Shown here one piece after another: positions 11,018 to 21,999 of a DNA stretch of 64,000 nucleotides (within the stretch, counting starts at the first letter, position 1; each line of letters begins with the position of its first letter). Under the pieces are notes generated by a model. That model did not search any database. It had not been told where the DNA came from and saw only the letters and a list, made by a program, of their open reading frames with translations. Both the position numbers and the translations under genes were made by a program. Source of the DNA: Piper betle (lineage: Eukaryota > Streptophyta > Magnoliopsida > Piperales > Piperaceae); assembly GCA_033002965.1 (NCBI GenBank), contig JAURVB010002143.1, positions 54,818-118,817 on the forward strand, given 5' to 3'.

Positions 11018-11935
11018 AGCAACTACAAATAGCAAATTTCAAACAAGAAACCCACTACCCCAATGTGATAAAAATTGCTTCTTTGGCATTCAAGAGAAAC
11101 TAAAACATCACCAATCAACCGAATCCTCACTAACAAAGCAAACCACATATAATGGAAAAGAAAGCAGCAAGACAAGGAAGAGCGACGAGGGAAGATGTGG
11201 CGGCCGGCATATGAACGCCGACAACCGAGTCCATCTCAAGTTTTGCATCCCATCAACTCGATTTCTTTGCCTTGCATGAGATTGTTTGTGTACGCCCGGG
11301 CGTATGGAGGGCGCCTAGGGCCACACAGCCCACACCTACGTCATGGATGGGTGGTTCAATAATTCAATATAAATTGATCTATATCAAATCAATTTATATA
11401 CATTTACAAACTAGCTTTACAAACTAGTTTAAGATCCGATATAGTTTTGAACTATTGAGATATATGTTACATCCAAAATTATTCGAGTTGAACATGAATT
11501 TGTAGTGATCTGATCCATATTTAGAGGCTTATTAAGTGGGTATATATTTCTGCAAAGAGAAAGACTTACCTAGAAATACCCATTTAATAACGAGGTTAGA
11601 TAGTAAAATTTGACGAATCTATTTCCTTATCAAAAAGCCTAAAATCTGGCAACAAATTTTGATGACCATTCAATCATTATAAATAACAAAAAATATCCTT
11701 CTAATTAATTTGATAGTTAGAAATGGGAGTATTTGGCCATTTTTAAACTTATGAGCAGAAAAAATTCTTTCCTCCTACACAGACAAACAATACCTCTTGA
11801 ACACCTTAATAAGTTTGTAAATACTAAGTTGCGTTCGAAACATAACAAACTCTGAAACTAGTGCGTGGCTAAAACTCTTGCTTTAAAAACTTGCAGACAA
11901 GGTATTCCGTGTAAAAATGATTGTTACTGTTTGAC

Positions 11936-12833
11936 AAACTCGCGATGAATGGGCGTTGAGATTAAATATAGAAAAGATGAGAAAAGAGTACGCTTGAATA
12001 GAAAAACCATAACAAAAGGAACCACAAATTAATATAGCCCAAAAGTGAGGAGAAGAAGAAGATCACAAGATCAGGCAGAAAGGCAACCTCTTGCATCAAC
12101 CATACTCAAATCAACACAGAAAAATTACTCTGGCCAAGAATAAAGGATGACGATCACTACCCACCATAAGTAAGCACAAAAGACTCCTCAACTTGAGATC
12201 GATCCAAACATTCCACAGCAGCAAACAATCAAAGGAAGAAAAAAAAACAAAGCAAGGAACGAGACCAGTTAAAAAGAACCACAAATCAAAGGGAGGGAGA
12301 GGATAGTGCAATCACTGTGGTCACCACGATCGAATTGACTCTGCAGGCGGTTGAGGAGGAGCTTGCACCCACCCAATATCCAAGCCTGGCCATGAAGGAT
12401 ACCTAAGAAGAAGAAGAGAGTTAGGAGCTAGCCGTAGGAGATTAATGCCACAAACCAATACCCAATATAAGAGAGTATCTTTTCAAATCCCAGCTCTGCA
12501 CCGAGCTGCGATTCTCTGACCACACCGTTGTTTCCATTTTCATGCAAACTGATACATGACGAAGAGCTTCCTCTGCCTCTGCATGCATACCCTTTTTTTG
12601 ATGCGTAGCATGCTTTCTTGTAGCTGGCAAAGTCCGTTTGTTTCTTCCCAATATATAGTTATGTACACTTTAAATGCATCTTTGTCTCATAAATTCCCGT
12701 TCAATGTCTCAATGATTTGAAGTCGAGGGAGTTTGGATCGGGGCACGCCCCTTATAATTACCGGGTTTGTACTCTTATATATCAACCACTTGACAACTGC
12801 ATTTTACGCACCATTATATAATTAATAATGCAC

Positions 12834-12835
<2 letters not shown>
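11936..12835. other. Unassigned single-copy stretch
   Basis: The sequence follows the end of palindrome homology and precedes a TA microsatellite. Short open frames of 66 and 69 codons on the minus strand (12111-12311, 12442-12651) have no recognisable domain or splice context. I see no supported gene. Confidence 0.5.

Positions 12836-12883
<48 letters not shown>
12836..12883. repeat. (TA)n microsatellite
   Basis: About 24 TA units directly in front of a GC-rich fold-back element. Confidence 0.95.
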
Positions 12884-12885
<2 letters not shown>

Positions 12886-12891
12886 TAGGGT

Positions 12892-13210
12892 GCGCTGGCC
12901 GAGCCACGCCGCTGCCCATGCGACCGACCCCCGCCAGACCTCCCCAAGCCGTCGCCCCCTCGGCGGCGGCCCCTTCCGCCATCGCAGATCCACCCCCCTC
13001 CCGCCCCCTGCACCTGCCCGCCGCCCCCGGGCCACCGCCATCCGCCACCACCCCCTGCCCCGACGGCTTGGGGAGGTCTGGCGGGCGGGCTCCGGCGGGG
13101 GTCGGCCGCATGGGCCGCAGCGGGGCTCGGCCGGACGGCAGGGGCGGACGGCGGACTGGGGGCGGGGGGGGGGGTATGATGGTGCGCCGCCAAAAGATGG
13201 CAGCGCACCA
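12892..13210. mobile_element. GC-rich fold-back element (inverted repeat about 70 bp)
   Basis: The left arm at about 12894-12963 (GGTGCGCTGGCCGAGCC onward) pairs with about 13057-13135, and the far right end reads GGCAGCGCACC (about 13200-13210), mirroring the left terminus. The interior is C-rich on the plus strand. Long proline/arginine-rich and glycine-rich open frames across it in several frames are by-products of GC content. No target duplication could be defined because both sides are TA-rich. The transposon superfamily is unknown. Confidence 0.55.
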
Positions 13211-13219
13211 TAACATACC

Positions 13220-13262
13220 TATATATATGTGTGTGTGTGTGTGTGCGCGCGCACGCGCGCTG
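13220..13262. repeat. Alternating purine-pyrimidine tract (AT/GT/GC)
   Basis: About 40 bases of strict purine-pyrimidine alternation: ATATAT, then about ten GT units, then GCGCGCGCACGCGCGC. Such tracts can adopt Z-DNA. It separates two fold-back elements. Confidence 0.85.
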
Positions 13263-13267
13263 TTGTG

Positions 13268-14528
13268 TGTTGCATAAAAATGCAGCGCATCAGCAGCATG
13301 AAATCTGGGCCGCGCATCCAGATCCGGCACCCGCACCCGCGGCCACCGCTCGCCGCCCACGACCCACTCGCCACTGCACCCCGCCCGCGGCCCACCTACC
13401 CCTGCCCACGGCCCACCCGCCCACTCGCCACTGCCCCCCGCCCGCGGCCGGGACCGCCGCCCACCCACTCGCCCGCCACTGCCCTTGCCCGTGGCCATCG
13501 GCCACCGGCCCCACACCATCGCCCGCGGCCACCACACTACCACCCGAGCCAGGCCGGGCCTGGTCCGACTCGACTAAATAAAACTTAACTCGATATCGAC
13601 TCGAGTCAAGTTAATAAAAAATAACTCGATCTCGACTCTAAGTAAAGTAAATAAATAATTGACTCCGCTTTGACTCGACTCCTAATAAAAATTGACCTGA
13701 TATCATCTTGACTCAAGTTAATAAAAAAATGACTCGGTCTCGACTCGAGTAAAGTAAATAAATAATTGACTCTGTTTTGACATCAACTTAATAAAAACTG
13801 ACCCGATATCGATATTGACTCGAGTCAAGACCGAGTCATTTTTTTATTAACTTGACTCGAGTCGATATCGGGTCAATTTTTATGAAGTCGAGTCGAAACG
13901 GGGTCAATTATTTATTTACTTTCTTCGAGTCGAGACCGAATCATTTTTTTATTAATTTGACTCGAGTCGATATTGGGTCAATTTTTATTAAATCAAGTCG
14001 AAACGGAGTCAATTATTTATTTACTTTACTCGAGTCGAGACTGAGACATTTTTTTAGTAACTTGACTCGAGTCGATATCAAGTCCAGTTTTTATTTAGTC
14101 GAGTCGGAACAGTGGCCGGCCTGGCTCGGGCGGTGGTGTGGTGGCCGCGGGCGGTGGCGGGGAGGCCGGCCGGCAGTGGTGGAGGCCTGGGCGAGTGGCA
14201 GGGGGCTGCAGGGGCGGTGACCGGGCTGCAGGCGGGGGCAGTGGTGGACGGGTGGGTGGGCGGTGGCCCAGGCCGCGGGCAGGGGGTAGTGGCGAGTGGG
14301 CTGGTGGGCCATGGGCTGGGGCAGGTGAGCCGCGGGAGGGGTGCAATGGCAAGTGGGTCGTGGTCGGCGGGTTGCGGGCGAGGGGTGCCGGATCTGGATG
14401 TGGGCGGTGGGGTGCCCGACCGGGGGGGGGGTTGCTGACGACGATGGGCCGCCAGATCTGGATGGGCGGCCCAGATTTCATGCTACTGATGCGCTGCATT
14501 TTCATGCAGTGCATAACAGTGCATAACA
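13268..14528. mobile_element. 1.26-kb fold-back element with GACTCGAGTC repeats
   Basis: The whole segment is close to palindromic about a point near 13837. The ends correspond: TGCAGCGCATCAGCAGCATG near 13281 against its complement near 14480-14500, and CCAGATCCGG near 13319 against CCAGATCTGG near 14452. Inside each arm lie about two tandem units of roughly 118-120 bp containing GACTCGAGTC, TTAATAAAAA and AAATAAATAATTGACTC. Between ends and core are GC-rich blocks. No transposase is present. Long terminal inverted repeats suggest a Mutator-type or general fold-back element. The superfamily is inference because no target duplication is readable in the flanking TA repeat. Confidence 0.65.
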
Positions 14529-14532
14529 GCAT

Positions 14533-14535
<3 letters not shown>

Positions 14536-14625
<90 letters not shown>

Positions 14626-14626
14626 T
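14536..14626. repeat. (TA)n followed by (ATTT)n microsatellite
   Basis: About 19 TA units run straight into about 13 ATTT units, at the right edge of the fold-back element. Confidence 0.95.
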
Positions 14627-16877
14627 GGGTCTTGCTTTGACAAGTTTTGGTTCCCATAAATCAAAAATTTGAAAACCGGATATCTATAATATTTCCCCAA
14701 TAAAGAGTTAATATTAATTCTCACGTATCACTGCTTCATAAGGAGCAGAAGCCAGAAGGTGAACCACCTTCTGCTCCTTGGATGGTTGCATCATCACAAC
14801 TTTGGCAGGGACTCCCATTAGATAGTTTCTACTTTCTACAACCTTCTTCTTGAGTTTCAAGATTCACTTCCTACTTAATTCGATTCAACCTTCATTACTC
14901 GTTTATAAAATTAATGTTTTTTTTAAGAAATTTTGCCTTTGTCAGAAATTGTGACTTCACCAAGTTTTTTATTTATTTTTCCTCTAATCATGTTCTAGTT
15001 AAAAGTTGCTCCATTTTTTTTACCATTGTGTACTTTTTAATCGGAGGTTTTTTGAGTTTCCTTTGAAGGTTGAGATTGGAGTTACTATTGTCAGAACGTC
15101 TCTTTTCCACCTCTGAAAGTTGTAAAGTTTAGGACCATAGATTTTTTTTAAAAAAATAATAATAGTCTCTATGTTTTGATTTTTGTTTATTCCCGGGGGT
15201 TAGTGAAACTGATAATATCAATTATTCCTGTAAATTTAGACCGTAAATTTACATTATTGGGTTAGTAAATTTAGTTATTTAAGTGTAAATCATATTTACA
15301 TAATTTTTATACGATTTACCGTCCAACGCAAAAAATACTACAAGCTCATTAATCAAATTACATACCTCTCACTCATGTAAATTTAATTTATAGACTTGTG
15401 AGCCTAAATTATAAATTATAGAAAAAATTTACACTAGATTTATAACTTAAATTCACTAACAAATATTATCTCATTCACAATAAAATACTATTTAGATTGT
15501 TAATATACTTTAATATTATAAATTAGATTTACAGTTTCACAAACTTGTGTATGACCGCGTTTTTTGCAGGTCGGCGAATATATGGAGCCGATTGCGGGGG
15601 CAGTATTAGCAAGTGCAATAAAATTTTGAAACAATAGAGTTCTATAGGAGAAGAATAGGAATGAAATATAAAAGGGTAGAAAAGGTGAAAAAGGTAGAGA
15701 ATTAATACTCAATTGAAGTTGTTAACCAAAACAATTTCTAATGTACTTGAACCAAAATTCATGTAAATTATCACCTTCAACCAGTGTCTCCAAAAATTAT
15801 TTTTCAGAAGAATTTTGCAGTGATTAAATGTTGAGGGGATCATATATATTCAAGAGTTGGGAAGGATTTTTTGAAGGCCCTAACTAGGGGTGCTTATCGG
15901 ACAACTCGAGGCGAGTTTTATCCAGCTCAAGTATGATTCGTTTGATTTTAAGTTTGAGTTAAGTTAATAAGTACGCGAGTCAATTCAAGTTTGAGCTAAC
16001 TTGATTCATATTTAACAGATAACATTTTTTTGTACTAAAATTTAATTTATAATTAAAATATTTTAACTTTGACATAATTATGTACGAAAGATAACTTAAT
16101 CATGCATATTTTTATTTAAATTGTTATCATATAATGGTATTTTACAATATGATTATATTTGTATAACAAAAATTAAGATAAATATGGTACAAATCTTATT
16201 CTTTATAAATGTATTGAGCTTCGAGTCTCGTTTGATATCGAGTCAAGTTTCGAATCAAGTTTTTTTGAGTTAAGTAGTGAGCCAATTGAGTTTAATCCGA
16301 GCTATCGAATATCTCTAACCGTAATGATAGAAAGGAACATTGGGTAAATCCCATGTTTAGCCAGATTGTGTTCAACTGTGTCTTCATACTTCATCGATCC
16401 CAATAGTGTAAACAATGCCAAAATTCACTATCAAAACCTCTTGATAGAAAGTGGTTGTTTATATCACAAACATAGGAGAATCATAAGTAATTACACTCAC
16501 TTTTTCTTCAAATAACAAAATTATTGCATGGATATTTAATGAGTGGGTGATTTGCTTAGAACTTAATTGAGCCTTACAGCAAATTATTACTCAACCTAGA
16601 AGACATCAAATCTAGACAAGCAATACATTCAAAATATTCAGACCAAAACATTACACAATATATTCTGCCATAAATATGAAATGCCAATATATAGTTCCTG
16701 CCCAGTGAAAAAGAAAAGCGACCTTGTTTATTTGAAGGAGATCTACCCAATATTTAGAATGTATGTTTGTCTTGTTAATATTTAGAATGTATGTCCGTCT
16801 TGTTTTGTTTAGTTGCAGGTTCGTTGTGTGCGTTTATCTTAAACATTATGTTGGGTATAAGCTTGCAATGAATGATC
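14627..16877. other. Intergenic stretch, no supported gene
   Basis: AT-rich DNA with frequent stops in all frames. A 12-bp perfect inverted repeat with a 16-base loop (AAGGAGCAGAAG, 14740-14751; CTTCTGCTCCTT, 14768-14779) is visible. A worn GAGTCGAG-family element is listed separately at about 15885-16321. No coding potential is recognisable. Confidence 0.5.
15885..16321. mobile_element. Worn hAT-like GAGTCGAG-family element
   Basis: The start TAGGGGTGCTTATCGG matches the 5' terminus TAGGGGTGCTAATTGAG of the copy at 41257. The interior has degraded GAGTTAAG and TTCGAGTC motifs and the 3' end is poorly preserved. It has no target duplication and no coding capacity. Confidence 0.45.
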
Positions 16878-17624
16878 TTAGTATAAGCTTGCAATCTTAG
16901 GACTACAGAAAACACGAACATCTTCCAGAGTAGCTCGTGATTCCTCACCAAACAAGGAACTTTTGCCATCCTCTCTTTTAGCACATGACAATCCAAGCCT
17001 GGACTTGGCCTGCCGGAGATCCCCAACTCCTGTGTTCGCATCAGGTCCTGTGAACACCCGCATGACAGGGCTCAATGGCGGTCCTATGACAAGCCCATCT
17101 GCACCAAACTGGGGGCCTCCTTTCGCATAGTCGAAGAGCGCGGCACCACTTCCCCCTATTTTGGGCAGTACAATAACAGGAACCGATGCTGCTTCGTCAT
17201 TCTGTTTCCAGTAGAAGAGGAATGCGTCAAAGGTGTCGTAGTAATCGTCTGTGCTCCTATAGCCTTCTGGATTGAATGCTCCAAACTTGAACGAATTGGT
17301 TGTGTAGCCTATGATCACACAGGGGCCATTGAAGTCACAGCATTTGTGGAAGTCGGTTGCTCTAAAACCATCTGTTGAAGCCCTGTAGCAGCATTTGAGC
17401 GCGTTTCCTGATGTTGGGCATAAAGTTTTAGTATAGAATACCACGATAGAAATGATGGAATTGGCATGGACCTCGGAGAAGGTTTTGTCGATGAGGGAGA
17501 GTGAGAAGGGAAGATCAATGTCATGGTAGTGAACACGCTGTTTTCTTTCTTCACTTTTTTGCTGGCCTTTGCTCCAATCAAAGAAAGCTGAGGGGCTTAC
17601 CCTCCACTTCATAAGAGCTGCCAT
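16878..17624 (-). pseudogene. TLDc-domain protein, last exon only (truncated gene)
   Basis: The 248-residue open frame contains a C-terminal TLDc-type domain. Recognisable blocks are CYRASTDGF (about 80-88), KFGAFNPEGYRSTDDYYDTF (about 115-134), a [20 protein letters not shown] block (about 158-177) and an [12 protein letters not shown] block near the end. It resembles the C-terminal half of plant TLD-domain proteins of the At5g39590 type, usually around 540 residues. The frame stays open upstream of the ATG for about 13 codons to a possible AG acceptor near 17660, so this ATG is probably an internal Met in a last exon. The upstream exons are absent: copy 3 of the PPR unit starts about 70 bp further on (about 17730). 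TLDc proteins are linked to oxidative-stress response and V-ATPase regulation in other eukaryotes; the role here is unknown. I treat it as a truncated gene, although the exon itself is undamaged. Confidence 0.65.
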
Positions 17625-17919
17625 GGCGTTGCTCGAGGAACCATTGAAGTGTACTGTTTTCTTTCAACTAAATGTGATCTCTCCCAGACCTCAAACACCT
17701 TATCTTTAAACTATACTGAATAGACATATGTGACCTTTTAAATAAAGGGCAGATGATACATTCCTGTCATTTCTCGTTGTTGTCAAATGAAGAGAATTGC
17801 TCCACCATTAACAAAACTTCAAAACCAAGTCAAGAATATACCACATTGATCAAGCTCAAGCGGCATGGCATTTTCCACAAGTTCCAAGCACTGGACTAGC
17901 TAACACGATCTGACAGTTT

Positions 17920-19272
17920 TTAAAAGCCTAGCAAATCAGCTAAAAGCTCCATGCCAACTCTTTCACTACAAAAACCAAGTACCAAGCCTCTCCATCCATC
18001 TAAACCCAGTCTCATATCCTTCTTTCCCATGTGCTCCAACATTTCACAAGCTTCAGCCGTTTTCCCCTTATAACAAAGACCTGCAATTAAGCAATCCATT
18101 GTCTCCACCTGTGGAAAATGCTTACTTGATAGCATGGCTTGCAAGATCTCCATCGCACGCTCAAATTCTCTCATCCGGCAAAATCCATCCACCAAAGTTC
18201 TGTATGTGGCAGCATTAGGATTACACCCACCCAGTTGCATGTCCAGGAGAACTTTATATGCCTCTTCGGCCCTACCACTTGCACAGAGGTGATTAACTAA
18301 GATGTTATATATGACAACATCTGGTTTGTATCGCCTTCTCCTCATCTCTCCCAGCAAACTTCTAGCCTCCTCAATCCTCCCTCTTTTCGCTAAGTCATTC
18401 ATCAATACCCCAAAGTTTACAAGACTTGGCTTGCATCCATTGTAGTCCATGTCAAACATAATCTTTCTCGCCGCTTCATAATTCCCTACCACGCATAATC
18501 CTTCCATCAATAGAGCATAAGTGATAGTGTTTGGTTTGACTCCTTTCTTGCACATGCACCTCAACAACTTGTTTGCCATAACCACGTCCCCAACCTTAAC
18601 CAATGACCCAACCAAAATATTGTAGCTCACCACGCTTGGCAAAACCCCTCTATCAAGCATTTCGTCATATATTTTACAAGCTTCATCCAAGTTGCCTTCC
18701 CAGCAATATCCCTTCATGATTATATTGTACGAAACACAATTTGGAAAAAGACTCATTTCAGAGCTCCGTCGAAAGATGCTCACGGCGTCTGAGAAACAAC
18801 TTACATTGACAAGGGAATTAAGAAGAGAGTTGAAGGAGAACAAACTACGTGTACAATTGAATGTGGGGATGTCGATAAACAGGGCAATTGCCTTCTCAGG
18901 GAAACCAGCCTTCACATAGTGTTCAATCAGAGCAACAAAAAGGTATTCCTGGCAGCGGAGACAGGACTCTTTTATGCAAACTAAAAGTGAATCAACAAGG
19001 TCAAACTTTTGTGAGCGAGCAAGTTTATAAATGAGACAAGAGTATGAAGGGTAGTCAGGCTTGATGCCGTATTGGATAGAGTGGTGGAAGACGCCAAGAG
19101 CTGCAAGGGGGTCGTCCAACATTTTGAGTTCAGCCAAGAGGGTAGAAGGCTTAAGGTGTCTTGAGGGCTGCTGAGGCGATTGCTTGAGGTGCTTTCTGCA
19201 ACGAGGTTTGGACATGGGATGATGGCGCTTGGAAGGGAAGGATAGTAGGCCTCGTCCCACTCTGAAGAGCAT
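17920..19272 (-). CDS. P-class pentatricopeptide repeat protein, intact copy
   Basis: This single-exon gene of 450 codons starts at ATG 19270-19272 (MLFRVGRG), the start conserved in both pseudogene copies. The frame extends four codons upstream without an ATG. The N-terminus is rich in Arg, Lys, Ser and Pro, as in an organelle transit peptide. About ten 35-residue PPR motifs follow from residue 60 to 430. Typical ones contain CVSYNIIMKGYC, SVVSYNILVGSL, NTITYALLMEGLC, DVVIYNILVNHLC and NAATYRTLVDGFC, with degenerate repeats at both ends and no E or DYW extension. Such proteins bind organellar RNA and act in processing, stability, splicing or translation. The sequence is close to Arabidopsis At1g07740, predicted mitochondrial. 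The target RNA cannot be inferred. The broken copies at 4870-6195 and 7755-9083 are its paralogues. Confidence 0.9.
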   Translation of the reverse strand: MLFRVGRGLLSFPSKRHHPMSKPRCRKHLKQSPQQPSRHLKPSTLLAELKMLDDPLAALGVFHHSIQYGIKPDYPSYSCLIYKLARSQKFDLVDSLLVCIKESCLRCQEYLFVALIEHYVKAGFPEKAIALFIDIPTFNCTRSLFSFNSLLNSLVNVSCFSDAVSIFRRSSEMSLFPNCVSYNIIMKGYCWEGNLDEACKIYDEMLDRGVLPSVVSYNILVGSLVKVGDVVMANKLLRCMCKKGVKPNTITYALLMEGLCVVGNYEAARKIMFDMDYNGCKPSLVNFGVLMNDLAKRGRIEEARSLLGEMRRRRYKPDVVIYNILVNHLCASGRAEEAYKVLLDMQLGGCNPNAATYRTLVDGFCRMREFERAMEILQAMLSSKHFPQVETMDCLIAGLCYKGKTAEACEMLEHMGKKDMRLGLDGWRGLVLGFCSERVGMELLADLLGF

Positions 19273-20460
19273 TGGAACACCCAAGAACCAATTATTATCT
19301 CATTGTACTATCATCTGCAATCAAGAGAGCACTTCATATATACCTAAAAAACCACAAATAATAAGCAAAAATCATTATAGAGCCCAAAAAAATAACAGAT
19401 AATAGATAAAGTGCCTATTACTCCGAATCAGAAAATAGGGTTAGACATGACGTCAAATTAAAAATTGTAAGACAAGACATTTCTTGCATTACTAGACATA
19501 AATAGCATTCTCTTCAACTTAAAAATGTTATTTTCTCAAGTACACAAGACTAAATGCTAATTGAAAAAAATGTGACACTTTACCAGGGTTGTTGAAATAT
19601 AAAAATTTATACACTACAGCGCCAGTTTTACAAAATATGTGGTATGACACTACCACATACCCAAAATCAATTCAAGCCAAAACTGAGTTCCTATGATCTC
19701 TATCCACCATAACAAAATTTAATTTTAGGAACTTAGCATGAATGTATATCAAAAGTAATTCTCGCAAAGGACAAAAGAGACAAACAGTACCCAAACAAGG
19801 ACTCTTTAACAAGCATTAAGTTCGAGCTCAACATTTCAATTAGAATTGAAAATTCGACAACCCTGCTTTACATAATCCAAAAAGCCAAAATGTTCAGGTT
19901 TTGAAAGAGATTTCTCATCTTTAGGACTGAAAAGAAAATTTAAGAGGCATAGGAGATAGAATCTTTAGTAAAAGACCATTTATTGTTACGAACAAAAGGA
20001 AGGCAGATAAATCAATCACGAGAGTGAAGAAATAATAGACTAAAATCACACTAAAGAGAGTTTTTTAGCTGATTAATGGAAAAACATTACACAACACAGG
20101 AGTGTTTTGTCATCCAACGAAGATTGCACAACACAGTAGTGTTTCGTCATCCCCCTTTCGTTCATGATTAATTCTTCCCTTTCATTTGTTTATTTAAATT
20201 ATCCTCCATCAACCTCCAGAACACGCTCTTGAATTCGAATAACTATCTAGAGCTTATCAAGCTTTGAAAGATAAAAGTAAATTAATTTTTCTTAATCACT
20301 ATGAAACTATACAACAGTTAACTTCAAAGCCAGTTGCCGCTCCCAAATAGCTATCTTACAAGCAGTAGCAAAACATGGACATGAATAAACATGTTCTCCA
20401 AATAATTCATACAAGCTTCTTTCATTGGATGACTCAATGAATAAGTTCTCATATGATTAG

Positions 20461-20477
20461 ATATATATATATATATA
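20461..20477. repeat. Short (TA)n tract in copy 3
   Basis: About 8-9 TA units, the counterpart of the long array at 10953-11015. Confidence 0.85.
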
Positions 20478-21999
20478 AAGCAACTACAAATAGCAAATTT
20501 CAAACAAGAAACCCACTACCCCAATGTGATAAAAATTGCTTCTTTGGAATTCAAGAGAAACTAAAACATCACCAATCAACCGAATCCTCACTAACAAAGC
20601 AAACCACATATAGTGGAAAAGAAAGGAGCAAGATTGATTGATCCGAGTGCACACCTCTTGCATCAAGGAAGAGCGACGATGGAAGATGTGGCGGCCGGCA
20701 TATGAACGCCAACAACCAAGTCGATCTCGAGTTTTGCATCCCATCAACTCGATTTCTTTGCCTTGCATGAGATTGTTTGTGTACGCCCGGGCGTATGGAG
20801 GGCGCCTAGGGCCACACAGCCCACACCTACGTCCTCTTGTATGGATGGGTGGTTCAATAATTCAATATAAATTGATCAGTATCAAATCAATTTATATACA
20901 ATCACGAACTAGCTTTACAAACTAGTTTAGGATCAGATATAGTTTTGAACTATTGAGATATATGTTACATCTAAAATTATTTGATTTTAACATAAATTTG
21001 TAGTGATTTGATCCACATTGAGAGGTTTATTAAGTGGGTATATATTGCTGCAAAGAGAAAAGCTTACCTTGAAATACCCATATAATAAGGAGCTTAGATA
21101 GTAAAATTGATGAATTTATTTCCTTCTCAGAAAGCCTACAATCTGACGAATTTTGATGACCATTCAATCATTATAAAATATCCTCCTAATTAATTTAATA
21201 GTTAGAAATGGGAATATTTGGCCATTTTTAAACTTATGAGCAAAAAAAAACTCTTTCCTCCTACACAGACAAACAATACCTCTTGAACACCTTAATAAGT
21301 TTGTAAATACTAACTTGCATTCAAACATAACAAATTCTGAAACTAGTGCGTGGCTAAAACTTTTCCTTTAAAACTTGCATATTCGAACAATTAACCCATG
21401 TGACAAATTGTTACTGTTTTGACACCTATTATTGAAATTTCCGCCGACAAATTCGCCAATAAAAGTCACGGAAATACCCCTTTTTGTCACCAAACAGAAT
21501 TAGGTTTTTCCAATAGTGCACCCATTGTCTATATATGTAAACATTCATATAAATGCATTGAACAAACGCTTTTGAGTTTGTGAGAACTTCTCTGCTCTGG
21601 GAGAAAGAAAGATTAAAAACACTAGTGATAGCTAAGAGACTCATCAGAATAACAGCACTATGAGCAGAGAAACTAAGATCTTTCTTAACCTTATCCTTAT
21701 TCCTCACTTCAGAGCCAAGCTAAAGTGGCCAGCAGCAATTATCAGTTGCTCCCATATTTAACATTCATTAAGCATAACTCAAATCATACAAATATCACTT
21801 CATCCACTAGCATTTATCACGTCAAACAATCAATCTTAGTATATTGTGTTAATAATTATTAATTTTAAATAATTAAATCAGAGATAATTATACCTCGCAT
21901 TCTTGGCAATAACCTGAAGTTTGATCAGGGTTTAACTGGATGAATTCAGCACAAGATTGGCAAATTCCAGCGAATCTGGGTTTTCTAGCAACTGTTGCC

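Larger units (their letters stand above)
7045..11935 (-). repeat. Right arm of giant inverted repeat (PPR unit copy 2)
   Basis: This is the reverse-complement partner of about 1900-6885, and it is parallel to copy 3 (17730-21430). Homology fades near 11935, after the GTTACTGTTTGACA motif, while copies 1 and 3 continue together beyond that point. It contains a PPR pseudogene, a private solo LTR and an expanded TA microsatellite. Near 11291 lies the short palindrome ACGCCCGGGCGT, shared with copy 3 but lost from copy 1. Confidence 0.85.

Noticed and set aside
10918..11103. Ile-Tyr repeat open frame
   Set aside because: Pure translation of a TA microsatellite.
12828..13588. Long overlapping open frames on both strands (up to 235 codons) rich in Pro, Arg, Gly and Tyr-Ile repeats
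   Set aside because: They run through a TA microsatellite, a GT/GC tract and GC-rich fold-back arms in several frames at once; the composition explains them and no domain is present.
13852..14659. Open frames of 108-173 codons in the second fold-back element
   Set aside because: They follow the inverted repeats and end in TA and TTTA microsatellites; repeated peptides merely reflect the 120-bp DNA repeats.
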